Origin: Polyangiaceae bacterium
GTDB taxonomy: Bacteria > Myxococcota_A > Polyangia > Polyangiales > Polyangiaceae
NCBI GenBank assembly: GCA_016715885.1
Contig: JADJXL010000015.1
Coordinates: forward strand, 1 to 64,000
Direction of reading: 5' to 3'
Length of the DNA stretch: 64,000 bases
The notes beneath the pieces are model-generated. The model did no database searches, had not been told where the DNA came from, and saw nothing but the letters and a program-made list of their open reading frames with translations. Position 1 is the stretch's first letter; every line of letters begins with the position of its first letter. The translations under genes and the position numbers were made by a program. Below, piece by piece: positions 1 to 7,804 of the stretch.

Positions 1-1
1 G

Positions 2-2533
2 CACACGTTGACCGAGCTCGATACATTGGGTCGACCCGTCGCAATCACGGATGCAGCGAACGGCAAAACGAAATACGCCTACGGCCCGTTCAACGCATTG
101 CATTCGGTGACGGATCCAGGCAATGCGACAACAAAATGGACACGCGATGCATTTGGACGTGTGCGACAAATGGAGGAACCCGACCGCGGGACGACGACGT
201 TCATCAACAATGGATTCGGCGACCTGGTTTCGTCGACGGATGCGCTGGGGCGCGTGGTCACGTTTGGCATGGACGCACTCGGACGCACGACGACGCGCAC
301 GGATACGCATGCTGGAAAAGGCTTGACGACGACGTGGACGTGGGATACAGCGCCAAACGGGATTGGCCGGTTGCACATGCTCGAAAGTCCCGACGGAATC
401 AAGACGTACACGTATTCGAAGCGCGGGCAGCTCGAAGGGATGACGCTGTCCGTCGCGGGAGAATCGTTTACCGCGCAAATGACGTACGACGACCTTGGCA
501 GACCGAAGTCGCTCGAGTATCCGTGGCCGCTGGGTGAAGAGCCGTTCGGCGTAACGTACGAGTACGACAAACGTGGCCATCGGCTGAGCGTGCGTGACAC
601 GTATACGAACGTCGCATATTGGCAATTGACGACTGTGGACGACGCCGGCCGGTACAAGGGCGAGGCTTTCGGCAATGGCGTGACGACGGCGCGGAGCTAT
701 CACGGCGACAAGCAAGCGCTGAAGAGCATCACGACGACGAAGGGCGCGGCGACCATTCAGCAATTGGCTTACGACTGGGATCAGCAGCTCAATTTGAAGA
801 GCCGCACCGATGCATTGCAAGCGCAGAACAAGACGGAGCGGTTCAAGTACGACGCGTTGAATCGGCTCACGTGTGCGTATTATGCGCTCGCGGAGAATGC
901 GAATGCGCCGTGCACGACGTCATACGGCTATGCGCCGAATGGAAACCTCACGTCGAAGTCGGACGTGGGCATCTTGTCGTATACCGATGCAAAGCATCCA
1001 CATGCGGTCACCAATGCGCCGGGCGAGGCGTACTTCTATAATGCCGTCGGCAATCAAATTACGCGACCGGGCAACACGACGATAACGTATACGCCGTTCG
1101 ATTTGCCGAAAACGATTTCGCAACCAGGCAAGACCGTGTCGTTCGGCTATGACGGCGACGAGCAAAGAATTCGAAAAACGACGCCGACGACGGAGACGCT
1201 CTACTTCGAGGACATCTTCGAGCAAGTGACGAGCGCTGGAGGGAAAGCATATCGATATTACGTGCATTCGCCAGAACGCGCCGTCGCCGTCGTCACGCGA
1301 GGTGGAGCGGAACCGGGAACGAGCTATTTGCATGTGGATCATGTCGGCTCGGTCGAGACGGTGACGAATGAAAAGGGCACCCAAGTCGAGAAACGCAGTT
1401 ACGATGCGTTTGGGCAGCGTCGCAATGTCATTTGGGGGTCGCCTCCACCGGTGTCGTTCACGAGCAAAGTGACAAAAGGGTTTACGGGGCATGAAGAGGC
1501 GGACGAATTCGGTCTCGTCAACATGAAAGGACGCTTTTTCGATCCGCGCACCGGGCGATTCCTGTCGACCGACCCGATCATTGCGAACGTATACAATGGG
1601 CAAAGCTTCAACGTATACAGCTACGTTTGGAACAATCCCCTTGCATTCGTGGATCCTAGCGGATTCAATGGCGAGGGCATCGTCCACCAGCCGCCTTATC
1701 CGGACATACCATTACCCGCTGATCCAATCACGCCGAGCGACGAGTTTCGCGCTGAGCAAGACGCACGCCGCCATGCGCCACAACGCGAGGCGGACGGCGT
1801 TGGTGCAAAGCCGGCGTCGAATGACGTCGATACAACGGGCAACGGCGGCAGCACGCAGCCGCGAACGCCCACAACGGAGGACGATGCGCCGTCACCGTTT
1901 GCGCGATTCATCGAAGGCGCGGGCGAACGCGCCGGTGAGATAGCGCCAGAGCTTGCATTGGGATTGCTGATGAACCTCGTCGGCACACCAGCATCACCGG
2001 TAGCTCGCGCAAAACCAGGCAGTGGGTCGCTCGAAGGTGCAGGCGAACGGATGGCCGATGCAGTCAATGAGGTGAATCCGCTGTATACGGGGGCCATCGA
2101 CGTGATCGAAGGCGCCGATGCGTACGACAGCGATGATTACGTCGGAATGGGTCAGGCGGCGACAGGGGTGGGCGTCACTATCGTGATGACGATCATTACG
2201 TGGAAGGGCGCGAAGACGACGAGAGGGCCGCCGAAGGCAACCGATTACTCTCACATCGCAGATCCAAAAAACATAGGCGCAAGTACCAGACCAACGCCGC
2301 GCCAGGTTCGTGAAATGAAAGCCGCTAATCGTGCAGAAAATGGGGGCGAGCTTCGAAGCGATTTGTCAGGTAAGCCGATGGTGGACGCCGCCAAATCACA
2401 GCGAGGCGTCACACCACCGCCAAATGAGGTGCAGGTCGACCATATTGCGCCGGTTGACAAAGGAGGCACGCGCACTCAATCAAACTTGCAACTCATCACC
2501 AGGGAGGAGAATCGGATCAAATGGAATCGTTGA
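2..2533 (+). CDS. RHS-repeat polymorphic toxin with C-terminal HNH nuclease (5' end outside window)
   Basis: The frame is open to the left edge, so this is the C-terminal part of a longer gene; about 840 residues are visible. YD/RHS repeats (for example YDDLGRPKSLEY, YDALNRLTC) fill roughly residues 1-480. The RHS core follows at about 490-555 (GFTGHEEADEFGLVNMKG, RFFDPRTGRFLSTDP, ending NPLAFVDPSG). After the core come a variable Pro/Thr/Glu-rich linker and a hydrophobic patch (VGVTIVMTIITWKG). The last 35 residues contain DHIAPVDKGG and SNLQLITREEN, the DH...GG...NLQ...N pattern of HNH nucleases. The known family delivers the C-terminal tip as a DNA-cleaving toxin; that activity is inferred here. 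The overlapping downstream ORF is the expected immunity gene. Confidence 0.93.
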   Translation, partial: HTLTELDTLGRPVAITDAANGKTKYAYGPFNALHSVTDPGNATTKWTRDAFGRVRQMEEPDRGTTTFINNGFGDLVSSTDALGRVVTFGMDALGRTTTRTDTHAGKGLTTTWTWDTAPNGIGRLHMLESPDGIKTYTYSKRGQLEGMTLSVAGESFTAQMTYDDLGRPKSLEYPWPLGEEPFGVTYEYDKRGHRLSVRDTYTNVAYWQLTTVDDAGRYKGEAFGNGVTTARSYHGDKQALKSITTTKGAATIQQLAYDWDQQLNLKSRTDALQAQNKTERFKYDALNRLTCAYYALAENANAPCTTSYGYAPNGNLTSKSDVGILSYTDAKHPHAVTNAPGEAYFYNAVGNQITRPGNTTITYTPFDLPKTISQPGKTVSFGYDGDEQRIRKTTPTTETLYFEDIFEQVTSAGGKAYRYYVHSPERAVAVVTRGGAEPGTSYLHVDHVGSVETVTNEKGTQVEKRSYDAFGQRRNVIWGSPPPVSFTSKVTKGFTGHEEADEFGLVNMKGRFFDPRTGRFLSTDPIIANVYNGQSFNVYSYVWNNPLAFVDPSGFNGEGIVHQPPYPDIPLPADPITPSDEFRAEQDARRHAPQREADGVGAKPASNDVDTTGNGGSTQPRTPTTEDDAPSPFARFIEGAGERAGEIAPELALGLLMNLVGTPASPVARAKPGSGSLEGAGERMADAVNEVNPLYTGAIDVIEGADAYDSDDYVGMGQAATGVGVTIVMTIITWKGAKTTRGPPKATDYSHIADPKNIGASTRPTPRQVREMKAANRAENGGELRSDLSGKPMVDAAKSQRGVTPPPNEVQVDHIAPVDKGGTRTQSNLQLITREENRIKWNR

Positions 2534-2838
2534 ACAAGAAAGCCTGGCCGTTTGACATACCTCCGGACGCGGCGGTCGTTACGACCAAATACGTTACGCA
2601 CGAGGGCGCGCCGGTGCTCGAGGTCACGCATGAGTATGATGAGGAAGAAGGAGCTATCTGGCAATTCCATTGCGGCAATGGAGACTACCATGAGTTGGTG
2701 CTTCAGCTCGTTAGGCTTGACGAGATATTGGCCATGGACCGAACACTCTGCGAGCTTGCCCATCTACCGATAGGTTTTTCCGCGACCAGAAGCCACCTAG
2801 GCGATAATTGGATGATTGCCAAAATCGGTAACGTGTAG
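2521..2838 (+). CDS. Predicted immunity protein for the RHS/HNH toxin
   Basis: A 105-residue acidic cytoplasmic protein without signal or membrane segment. Its ATG lies 13 bases inside the end of the RHS toxin gene, so the two are translationally coupled, as polymorphic-toxin immunity genes usually are. The C-terminal stretch LAHLPIGFSATRSHLGDNW resembles the ending of Imm33/DUF2185-type proteins, but I cannot confirm the family. Function is inferred from position, size and charge: it should bind and neutralise the HNH tip. Confidence 0.75.
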   Translation: MESLNKKAWPFDIPPDAAVVTTKYVTHEGAPVLEVTHEYDEEEGAIWQFHCGNGDYHELVLQLVRLDEILAMDRTLCELAHLPIGFSATRSHLGDNWMIAKIGNV

Positions 2839-2872
2839 GCACCTGGGAGACTCGGCGGTCGATGTTCCGAAA

Positions 2873-3337
2873 TCAGTTCCCATCGCACGGGTGGACGCAG
2901 CATTGGCGCATTTGGACGCTGACGCGGTTGCAGCGGCGTTCCCATCTATGCGCCATCAGGAGTAGGGACGCCCGCGTGCAAGTACGCTCAGCCCCGGTCC
3001 GCACGCTGGTCAATCCGTTCCCGCGCGGGGTCCACAGCGCAGCTTTTCTCAGACTGAGCGTGCACAAGTCAATGAAATTGGATCGGACACGGGATGCCAT
3101 ACATGCGGCGCCCGTCGAAATGGGGAAAGTAAACATGCCCTGATACGCATCGCTCCACGCAGCGATCGCTCGGTCACGCAACGCGTACGCATCCTCCAGC
3201 TCGCGAGCTTCCCGATCGTCGTCGGCGATGAACCCCGCGAGAATGCCGGCAATCTTGGCGCCATGCGTCCGCGCCGATGCAATGACCTTTTCGCTGACAC
3301 GAATTCGATTCTGAAGCTGCTCGCCCAACGTCGTCAT
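2873..3337 (-). CDS. Small protein of unknown function, shorter relative of the 12979-13758 product
   Basis: The ATG at 3337 has a strong AGGAGG (3344-3349) at good spacing, preferred over an upstream start at 3418. The 154-residue product begins MTTLGEQLQNRIRVSEK. Residues about 20-55 (THGAKIAGILAGF, then ARELEDAYALRDRAI) align by eye with THGAKLADYGF and ATELQDARDGLIAAG of the protein at 12979. After about residue 75 the similarity stops and the sequence becomes Cys-rich and less protein-like, so the C-terminus may be degenerate or frameshifted. It has no signal peptide and no known domain. Both genes follow a tandem-repeat array. Function unknown. Confidence 0.5.
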   Translation of the reverse strand: MTTLGEQLQNRIRVSEKVIASARTHGAKIAGILAGFIADDDREARELEDAYALRDRAIAAWSDAYQGMFTFPISTGAACMASRVRSNFIDLCTLSLRKAALWTPRGNGLTSVRTGAERTCTRASLLLMAHRWERRCNRVSVQMRQCCVHPCDGN

Positions 3338-3361
3338 GTGCGGCCTCCTGTGTAGGAACGC

Positions 3362-3390
3362 CACATATCCCGACCCAAACATGGCGTCAA
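3362..3390 (-). promoter_or_regulatory. Predicted sigma-70 type promoter for the 3337 gene
   Basis: On the minus strand TTGACG (3390-3385) is followed after exactly 17 bases by TATGTG (3367-3362). Transcription would start near 3355, leaving a very short leader before the AGGAGG. The repeat array at 3440-3712 lies just upstream of the -35. A similar but poorer TCGACA/TAGAGT pair precedes the relative at 12979. Confidence 0.4.
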
Positions 3391-3439
3391 GGACATTCCT
3401 GAGCGCGCACATACGCAAGAGACTTCACATATCAACCGC

Positions 3440-3712
3440 CGTGAAGGCGTTTCGCAGATGGGGGACGTGATCACGGCTACTGTTGGGCCGTCTTGCGAAT
3501 GGGAAACGTGATATCGGCGGCCGGGAAGGCGTTTCGCCGATGGAGAACGTGATCATGGCGGGCGTTGGGGCGTGGTTGCGATTGGGAAACGCCATATCGG
3601 CTGCCGGGAAGGCGTTTCCCAAATGGGAAACGTGATCACGGCGGCCGGGAAGGCGTGGTGAATCGATCGGGAGGCGATATCGGGCGTTGAGGTGGCGATT
3701 TCCACGTAAAAA
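3440..3712. repeat. Degenerate 41-42 bp tandem repeat array (about 6-7 units)
   Basis: A common core, atgggaaacgtgatcacgg or close variants, recurs at 3458, 3499, 3540, 3581, 3623 and about 3666. Each unit also carries ggccgggaaggcgtttc or a variant. Several units contain the palindrome GTGATCAC; others have gatatc or catatc at that place. Read on the minus strand a 42-bp unit gives a 14-residue pattern (TPSRPPISRFPIA-like), but stops interrupt it and there is no start signal, so I treat it as non-coding. It sits immediately upstream of the leftward gene at 3337. The remaining bases to 3875 show no gene. Confidence 0.85.
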
Positions 3713-3875
3713 CAGGCGTCGATATGAGGTTTCCGCGCGTCATGAGGCTGTCTCGGCTCGATCGGCTCTCGATGCCCCATGTCGAGCTCGAGCTTGCGCA
3801 GTATCGCGACCATGGATTGCCGAGTCATCGCCTCGCTCGCGAAATGCGTAGCACGATGCCGCAAGTTCGTGCTAC

Positions 3876-6293
3876 ATGCTCGCCCTGCGTCGAATCATGC
3901 GGTCAGCCTTGTTCTTGCTCGTGGCGATGATCTGCGCCGCCGTACCGGCCGCTGCGCACGATGGCGTCGTGCCGCCGGTCCCGTTGACGCAGCCGAGTCC
4001 CGCGTGGCCGAACGGTCAAGCCGAAGCGCATGACGTCATCGTGCCGCTCGTGGCAACGGTCGCGCCGGACGGGCGCGTCGTGGCCGTCGAAGTGGAAGCG
4101 AGCGTTTCGGCGGAGTTCGACGCGGCGGCGATGCGAACGGTCACGGGGTGGACATTTGCCCCAGCAACGCGCAACGGGACGCCGGTCAAAGCCAAAATCC
4201 GCGTCGTCGCTCGGTTCGTGGCGCAGCCCCCTGCATCGCCACCATTGCCGACTCCACCAAAGGCGCCGCAATCGCCTCGCGACCCCGCGCCTCCGCCGCC
4301 TCCGCCGCCGGCGACGCCGATTTCCGTGACGATTGCGGGCGAAACGCCGCCGCGTAATGCATCCTCGGTCGTGAAAAAGCGCGATGTGCTCGGGGCTGCG
4401 CCACATCGTACGGCGAGCGACTTGTTAAAAGTTTTACCGGGCGTATTCATTACGCAACACGGCGGTCAAGGCAAGGCGCATCAAATATTTTTGCGCGGAT
4501 TCGATGCGGGGCACGGGCAAGACATCGAATTGCGCGTCGCGGGCGCTCCCGTGAACGAAGTATCGAACGTTCACGGCCAAGGATACGCCGACCTGCATTT
4601 CATCATGCCCGAAGTGGTCCGGCGAGTTCGCGCGACTCCGGGGCCATTCGATCCGCGTCAGGGCGACTTTGCGGTCGCCGGGACCATCGAATTCGATTTG
4701 GGTCTCGCACAAGCGGGTTTCACGACGTCGTTCGGGCTTGGCACATATGGCGAGCGGCGCGTATTCGTGGCGTATCGTCCCAGGGACGCGTCCGAGGAAA
4801 CCTTTGCGGCCGTGGAAGCGCAAAGCACGGATGGTTTTGGGCCCTCACGGGCAGCTCGTCGGGCTTCGGCGGTGGCGCAATGGGTGTTCCCCGTTGGAAA
4901 TAACGTTTCGGTGCGCTTCATGGCTTCGGCATATGCAGCTCGATTTTCCTCGGCAGGCGTGCTGCTTCGCGACGATGTGGAAAATGGGGGCATCGATCGA
5001 TTCGGCACGTACGATCCGCGTCAAGGTGGCGATTCGACGCGCGCACAAGTGGTCGTGGGGCTCGAGCACGAATCGGACGACGGCGCAGCTCGCTCGGCGC
5101 TGACACCGTTTTTCATTGGGCGGAGCTTGCGATTGCGAACGAACTACACGGGGTTCCTCGTGGATTCCGTGAATGGCGATTCGCAGCAGCAAATGAATGA
5201 GGCATTTACGTTGGGTTTTTCCGGGTATCATCGGCGCAAGATTCGCATTTTCTCGCCGGAGGATTCGCTCGAAGTGGGCACGTTCGCGCGCTCGGATTTC
5301 ATCGATCAATCGCAAAAACGCCTTTCGGTCGTCGACGACCATGTGACGGGCACATTGGTCGACGCGAACATCCGCGCTGTCGATGCGGCGGCGTGGATCG
5401 ACGCGAGCTTGCGGCCCGTGCGGCGCGTGGTCGTACGCGGGGGCGTGCGTGTGGATGGGCTTTATTATGGCGTGACGGACCTCGAGCGAGAAGGCAGCGG
5501 CGCGGCGCGAGCGGCCATGGGGACGCACGTGGGCGGCAAAGCAACGGTGGACGTCGCGCTGCATGAGCGGCTGCACGCGCTTGCGAGTTACGGGGATGGT
5601 TTCCGCTCGCCACAAGCGAGAAGTTTGGGCGACGGCGAGCGGGCGCCATTCACGACGGTGCGGTCGTTCGAGGGAGGGCTTCGATATGCGCACGGTGATC
5701 GCGCAAATGCGAGCGTCGCGGTTTTCCACACGCGCCTATCGGATGACCTGGTTTTCGAGGAAACGACGGCTCGCAACGAGCGTGCTCCGGCGACGATGCG
5801 GACGGGGTTTTCGTTGGATTTTACGATGCGCCCCAAGCCGTGGATCGTCGAGAGCGGGAGCGTGACGTACACGCATGCGACGTTTTCGGCGAGCGATGCG
5901 AATCATCAAGAAGGCGCGCTCGTTCCCTATACGCCGCTGTTCGTAGCGCACGCCGATGTTGCCTTGACGCCGAAGCTCGCGCGAATCCTGGGACGGGATC
6001 TCGTTGGGCACATTGGCACGGGCTTGTCGTATTTGGGGAGGAGGCCGCTGCCTTATGGCGAGTTTGGCAGGGATATTTTTCTTGCAGACGTGTCGGTTGG
6101 GCTGCGTCTGCGCGAAGTGGGCATCAAAGTCGACATGGAAAACCTGCTCGATGCGCAATGGTACGACGGCCAATTCACGTATGCATCGAGCTTCGTGCGT
6201 GGAGCAGCTCCGTCGCTGGTGCCTCGGCAGGTCGTGACCGTGGGCGCACCTTTTACGCTGATGGCGACCCTTTCTCTTTACCTTGGATCCTGA
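3876..6293 (+). CDS. TonB-dependent receptor with N-terminal TonB C-terminal-like domain
   Basis: The 805-residue precursor begins with a signal peptide; a second ATG at 3897 (MRSALFLLVAMICAAVPAAA) is an equally good start. Residues about 45-115 look like a TonB C-terminal fold (VAPDGRVVAVEVE, AAAMRTVTGWTFAPA), followed by a Pro-rich linker of about 35 residues. The plug is at about 165-290 (SDLLKVLPGVFITQHGGQGKA, FLRGFDAGHGQDIELRV) and the rest is an outer-membrane beta-barrel ending in an aromatic-rich strand. By family it imports a ligand across the outer membrane using TonB/ExbBD; the substrate is not evident. The next gene was probably its partner but is truncated. Confidence 0.9.
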   Translation: MLALRRIMRSALFLLVAMICAAVPAAAHDGVVPPVPLTQPSPAWPNGQAEAHDVIVPLVATVAPDGRVVAVEVEASVSAEFDAAAMRTVTGWTFAPATRNGTPVKAKIRVVARFVAQPPASPPLPTPPKAPQSPRDPAPPPPPPPATPISVTIAGETPPRNASSVVKKRDVLGAAPHRTASDLLKVLPGVFITQHGGQGKAHQIFLRGFDAGHGQDIELRVAGAPVNEVSNVHGQGYADLHFIMPEVVRRVRATPGPFDPRQGDFAVAGTIEFDLGLAQAGFTTSFGLGTYGERRVFVAYRPRDASEETFAAVEAQSTDGFGPSRAARRASAVAQWVFPVGNNVSVRFMASAYAARFSSAGVLLRDDVENGGIDRFGTYDPRQGGDSTRAQVVVGLEHESDDGAARSALTPFFIGRSLRLRTNYTGFLVDSVNGDSQQQMNEAFTLGFSGYHRRKIRIFSPEDSLEVGTFARSDFIDQSQKRLSVVDDHVTGTLVDANIRAVDAAAWIDASLRPVRRVVVRGGVRVDGLYYGVTDLEREGSGAARAAMGTHVGGKATVDVALHERLHALASYGDGFRSPQARSLGDGERAPFTTVRSFEGGLRYAHGDRANASVAVFHTRLSDDLVFEETTARNERAPATMRTGFSLDFTMRPKPWIVESGSVTYTHATFSASDANHQEGALVPYTPLFVAHADVALTPKLARILGRDLVGHIGTGLSYLGRRPLPYGEFGRDIFLADVSVGLRLREVGIKVDMENLLDAQWYDGQFTYASSFVRGAAPSLVPRQVVTVGAPFTLMATLSLYLGS

Positions 6294-6312
6294 TTCGAAA
6301 GGAACTACGAAG

Positions 6313-6684
6313 ATGCATTCACGTTTTCAACGCCTCGGTTTCGCAGTGCTCGCCGGACCCATGCTGCTCGTGACGTCGGCGATGGTCGGCGCCTTGTCGA
6401 GCGTGTCCTGTACATCGACGACCGCGGAGAAGCGCGTCGTTTTGAACACGCGTATCGTGGCGGATGACGCGATCGATGCGCCCGTGGTCAATGCCTATGG
6501 CTGGTCGGTGGTGCTGACGCGTGCTGCATTGTCGATCGGGCCTCTTTATTATTGGAATGGCGCTCCTGCGTTCGCGGAATGGAAACCTCGTGATGACAGC
6601 GCAAAATCATCGCCATCGCAATGGAGGATTACGGGTTCAGTCGAGCCATTTCGCAAAGCTCGAATCACGTACGGCATCTGGTGA
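6313..6684 (+). CDS. Secreted partner protein of the receptor, apparently truncated
   Basis: The ATG at 6313 follows AAAGGA (6297-6302), which makes it better than the ATG at 6283 that overlaps the receptor stop. The product starts MHSRFQRLGFAVLAGPMLL and has a lipobox-like SVSC, so it is probably a lipoprotein or exported. A conserved-looking block (NAYGWSVVLTRAALSIGPLYY) follows. From about residue 90 the sequence turns into SAKSSPSQWRITGSVEPFRK, which reads as out-of-frame sequence from the neighbouring nucleosidase-like fragment. The gene therefore seems cut near 6590-6600 by a rearrangement. Its original function is unknown; its place downstream of the receptor suggests a role in the same uptake system. 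Confidence 0.55.
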   Translation: MHSRFQRLGFAVLAGPMLLVTSAMVGALSSVSCTSTTAEKRVVLNTRIVADDAIDAPVVNAYGWSVVLTRAALSIGPLYYWNGAPAFAEWKPRDDSAKSSPSQWRITGSVEPFRKARITYGIW

Positions 6685-7508
6685 TTCGCGGGATCAGTGA
6701 TGATGCCACACCCGCCAAGGATGACCGGTGGCATCCGTATGCTGCGGCAGCTGCCGCAGCTTTCGCGAAGCATTTCCTATTGGATCGTCCAATCGAACCC
6801 CTGACCACGCAATCATCCCGTCCGTTGGCACCTTCTGCCAAACCATCTGGACACGTGACCAATGTTCGCACAGCGGATAATGCTGCAATCGTTCTCGCGC
6901 ATGGACAGCATAGGGCACGCGTCATTGTAGTGGACGATAAGAACGTGTATTGGGCCACGGGAGATGCGATTATGTGCATTGCCAAAGCAAATGGCACAGT
7001 GCGACGACTCGCCGCCGCGAATACGTTTCACCTTGCGGTCGATGATAGCAGTATTTATTGGGCCGAGGAAGACAAGGTCATGTCGTTGGCAACAACGGGG
7101 GAGGAAGTGCCCAACGTGTTAGCCGAGGACGAAAATGCGCCAACGTATGTCGCAGTGGATGATAATTACATTTATTGGACAAACTGTGGTTGCCGAAGTG
7201 CTGACGGCGAAGTCAAAAAGGACCACAAGGTTCTGTTCACTCCTGGCACGCGCGCAATGCTGGGAGGGCCTAAATTCATAGCAGGCGGCGAATATGGTCC
7301 GGGGTTTATTGCCGTGGACAATACCCACATTTACTGGGCCAATTGCAAAGCAGGCGCCGTCATGAAGGCTCCAAAGGATTTCGAAGGATCCTCCGTCGAG
7401 CTGGCGCCTGGGCGAAGCTACCAAACCTATGGTGGACTCACGGTCGATAACAACAACGTGTATTGGACCGTGCAGGACCAGAAAACAGGGAGAATGGTGC
7501 ACTCATGA
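6621..7508 (+). CDS. Chimeric ORF: nucleosidase-like C-terminal remnant fused to VYW-type repeats, ends at in-frame TGA
   Basis: The first 60 residues (MEDYGFSRAI, HLVIRGISDDATPAKDDRWH, PYAAAAAAAFAKHFL) match the C-terminal signature of purine-nucleoside-phosphorylase / MTA-SAH nucleosidase-like domains used as effector-associated modules; the expected upstream part is absent and the frame is closed by a stop at 6594. After a Pro/Ser linker come about six repeats of the type VDDKNVYWATG, VDDSSIYWAEE, VDDNYIYWTN, VDNTHIYWAN, VDNNNVYWTV, a secreted beta-propeller-like repeat common in myxobacteria. No start with a ribosome-binding site is visible. The repeats continue in the same frame after the TGA at 7506-7508, so this is probably a degraded fusion. 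Confidence 0.55.
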   Translation: MEDYGFSRAISQSSNHVRHLVIRGISDDATPAKDDRWHPYAAAAAAAFAKHFLLDRPIEPLTTQSSRPLAPSAKPSGHVTNVRTADNAAIVLAHGQHRARVIVVDDKNVYWATGDAIMCIAKANGTVRRLAAANTFHLAVDDSSIYWAEEDKVMSLATTGEEVPNVLAEDENAPTYVAVDDNYIYWTNCGCRSADGEVKKDHKVLFTPGTRAMLGGPKFIAGGEYGPGFIAVDNTHIYWANCKAGAVMKAPKDFEGSSVELAPGRSYQTYGGLTVDNNNVYWTVQDQKTGRMVHS

Positions 7509-7757
7509 AGGCGCCGATTTTCTGGAGAGCCTCATTATCCTCTCGCCGCCGGCCAAATCGATCCTCGTGACGTCGTGGTGGACCTCCGCAACGTGTATTG
7601 GGTTGCCGGTTGTTGCATCCACCGAATCGCAAAAACCGGCGGCCGAATCACGACCCTGGTCACGGAAGACGATCCGATCGGGGGGCTCGCAATCGACGAC
7701 ACGAGCATTTACTGGACGGTTCCGAGCACTGGGTTCGTGCGGATGAGAGGGAAATAG
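7509..7757 (+). pseudogene. Continuation of the VYW-repeat ORF beyond the in-frame stop
   Basis: In the same frame as the preceding ORF the sequence reads YPLAAGQIDPRDVVVDLRNV, then YWVAGCCIHRIAKTGG and LAIDDTSIYWTVPSTGFVRM, ending at TAG 7755-7757. These are two more repeats of the same kind, separated from the first part only by the single TGA at 7506-7508. There is no ribosome-binding site of its own. The most economical reading is one repeat gene broken by a nonsense change. Confidence 0.6.
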
Positions 7758-7804
7758 CGCACCTACCCTGACCTTGGTCATGCCACAACCCGCCTAGGAC
7801 TTTC

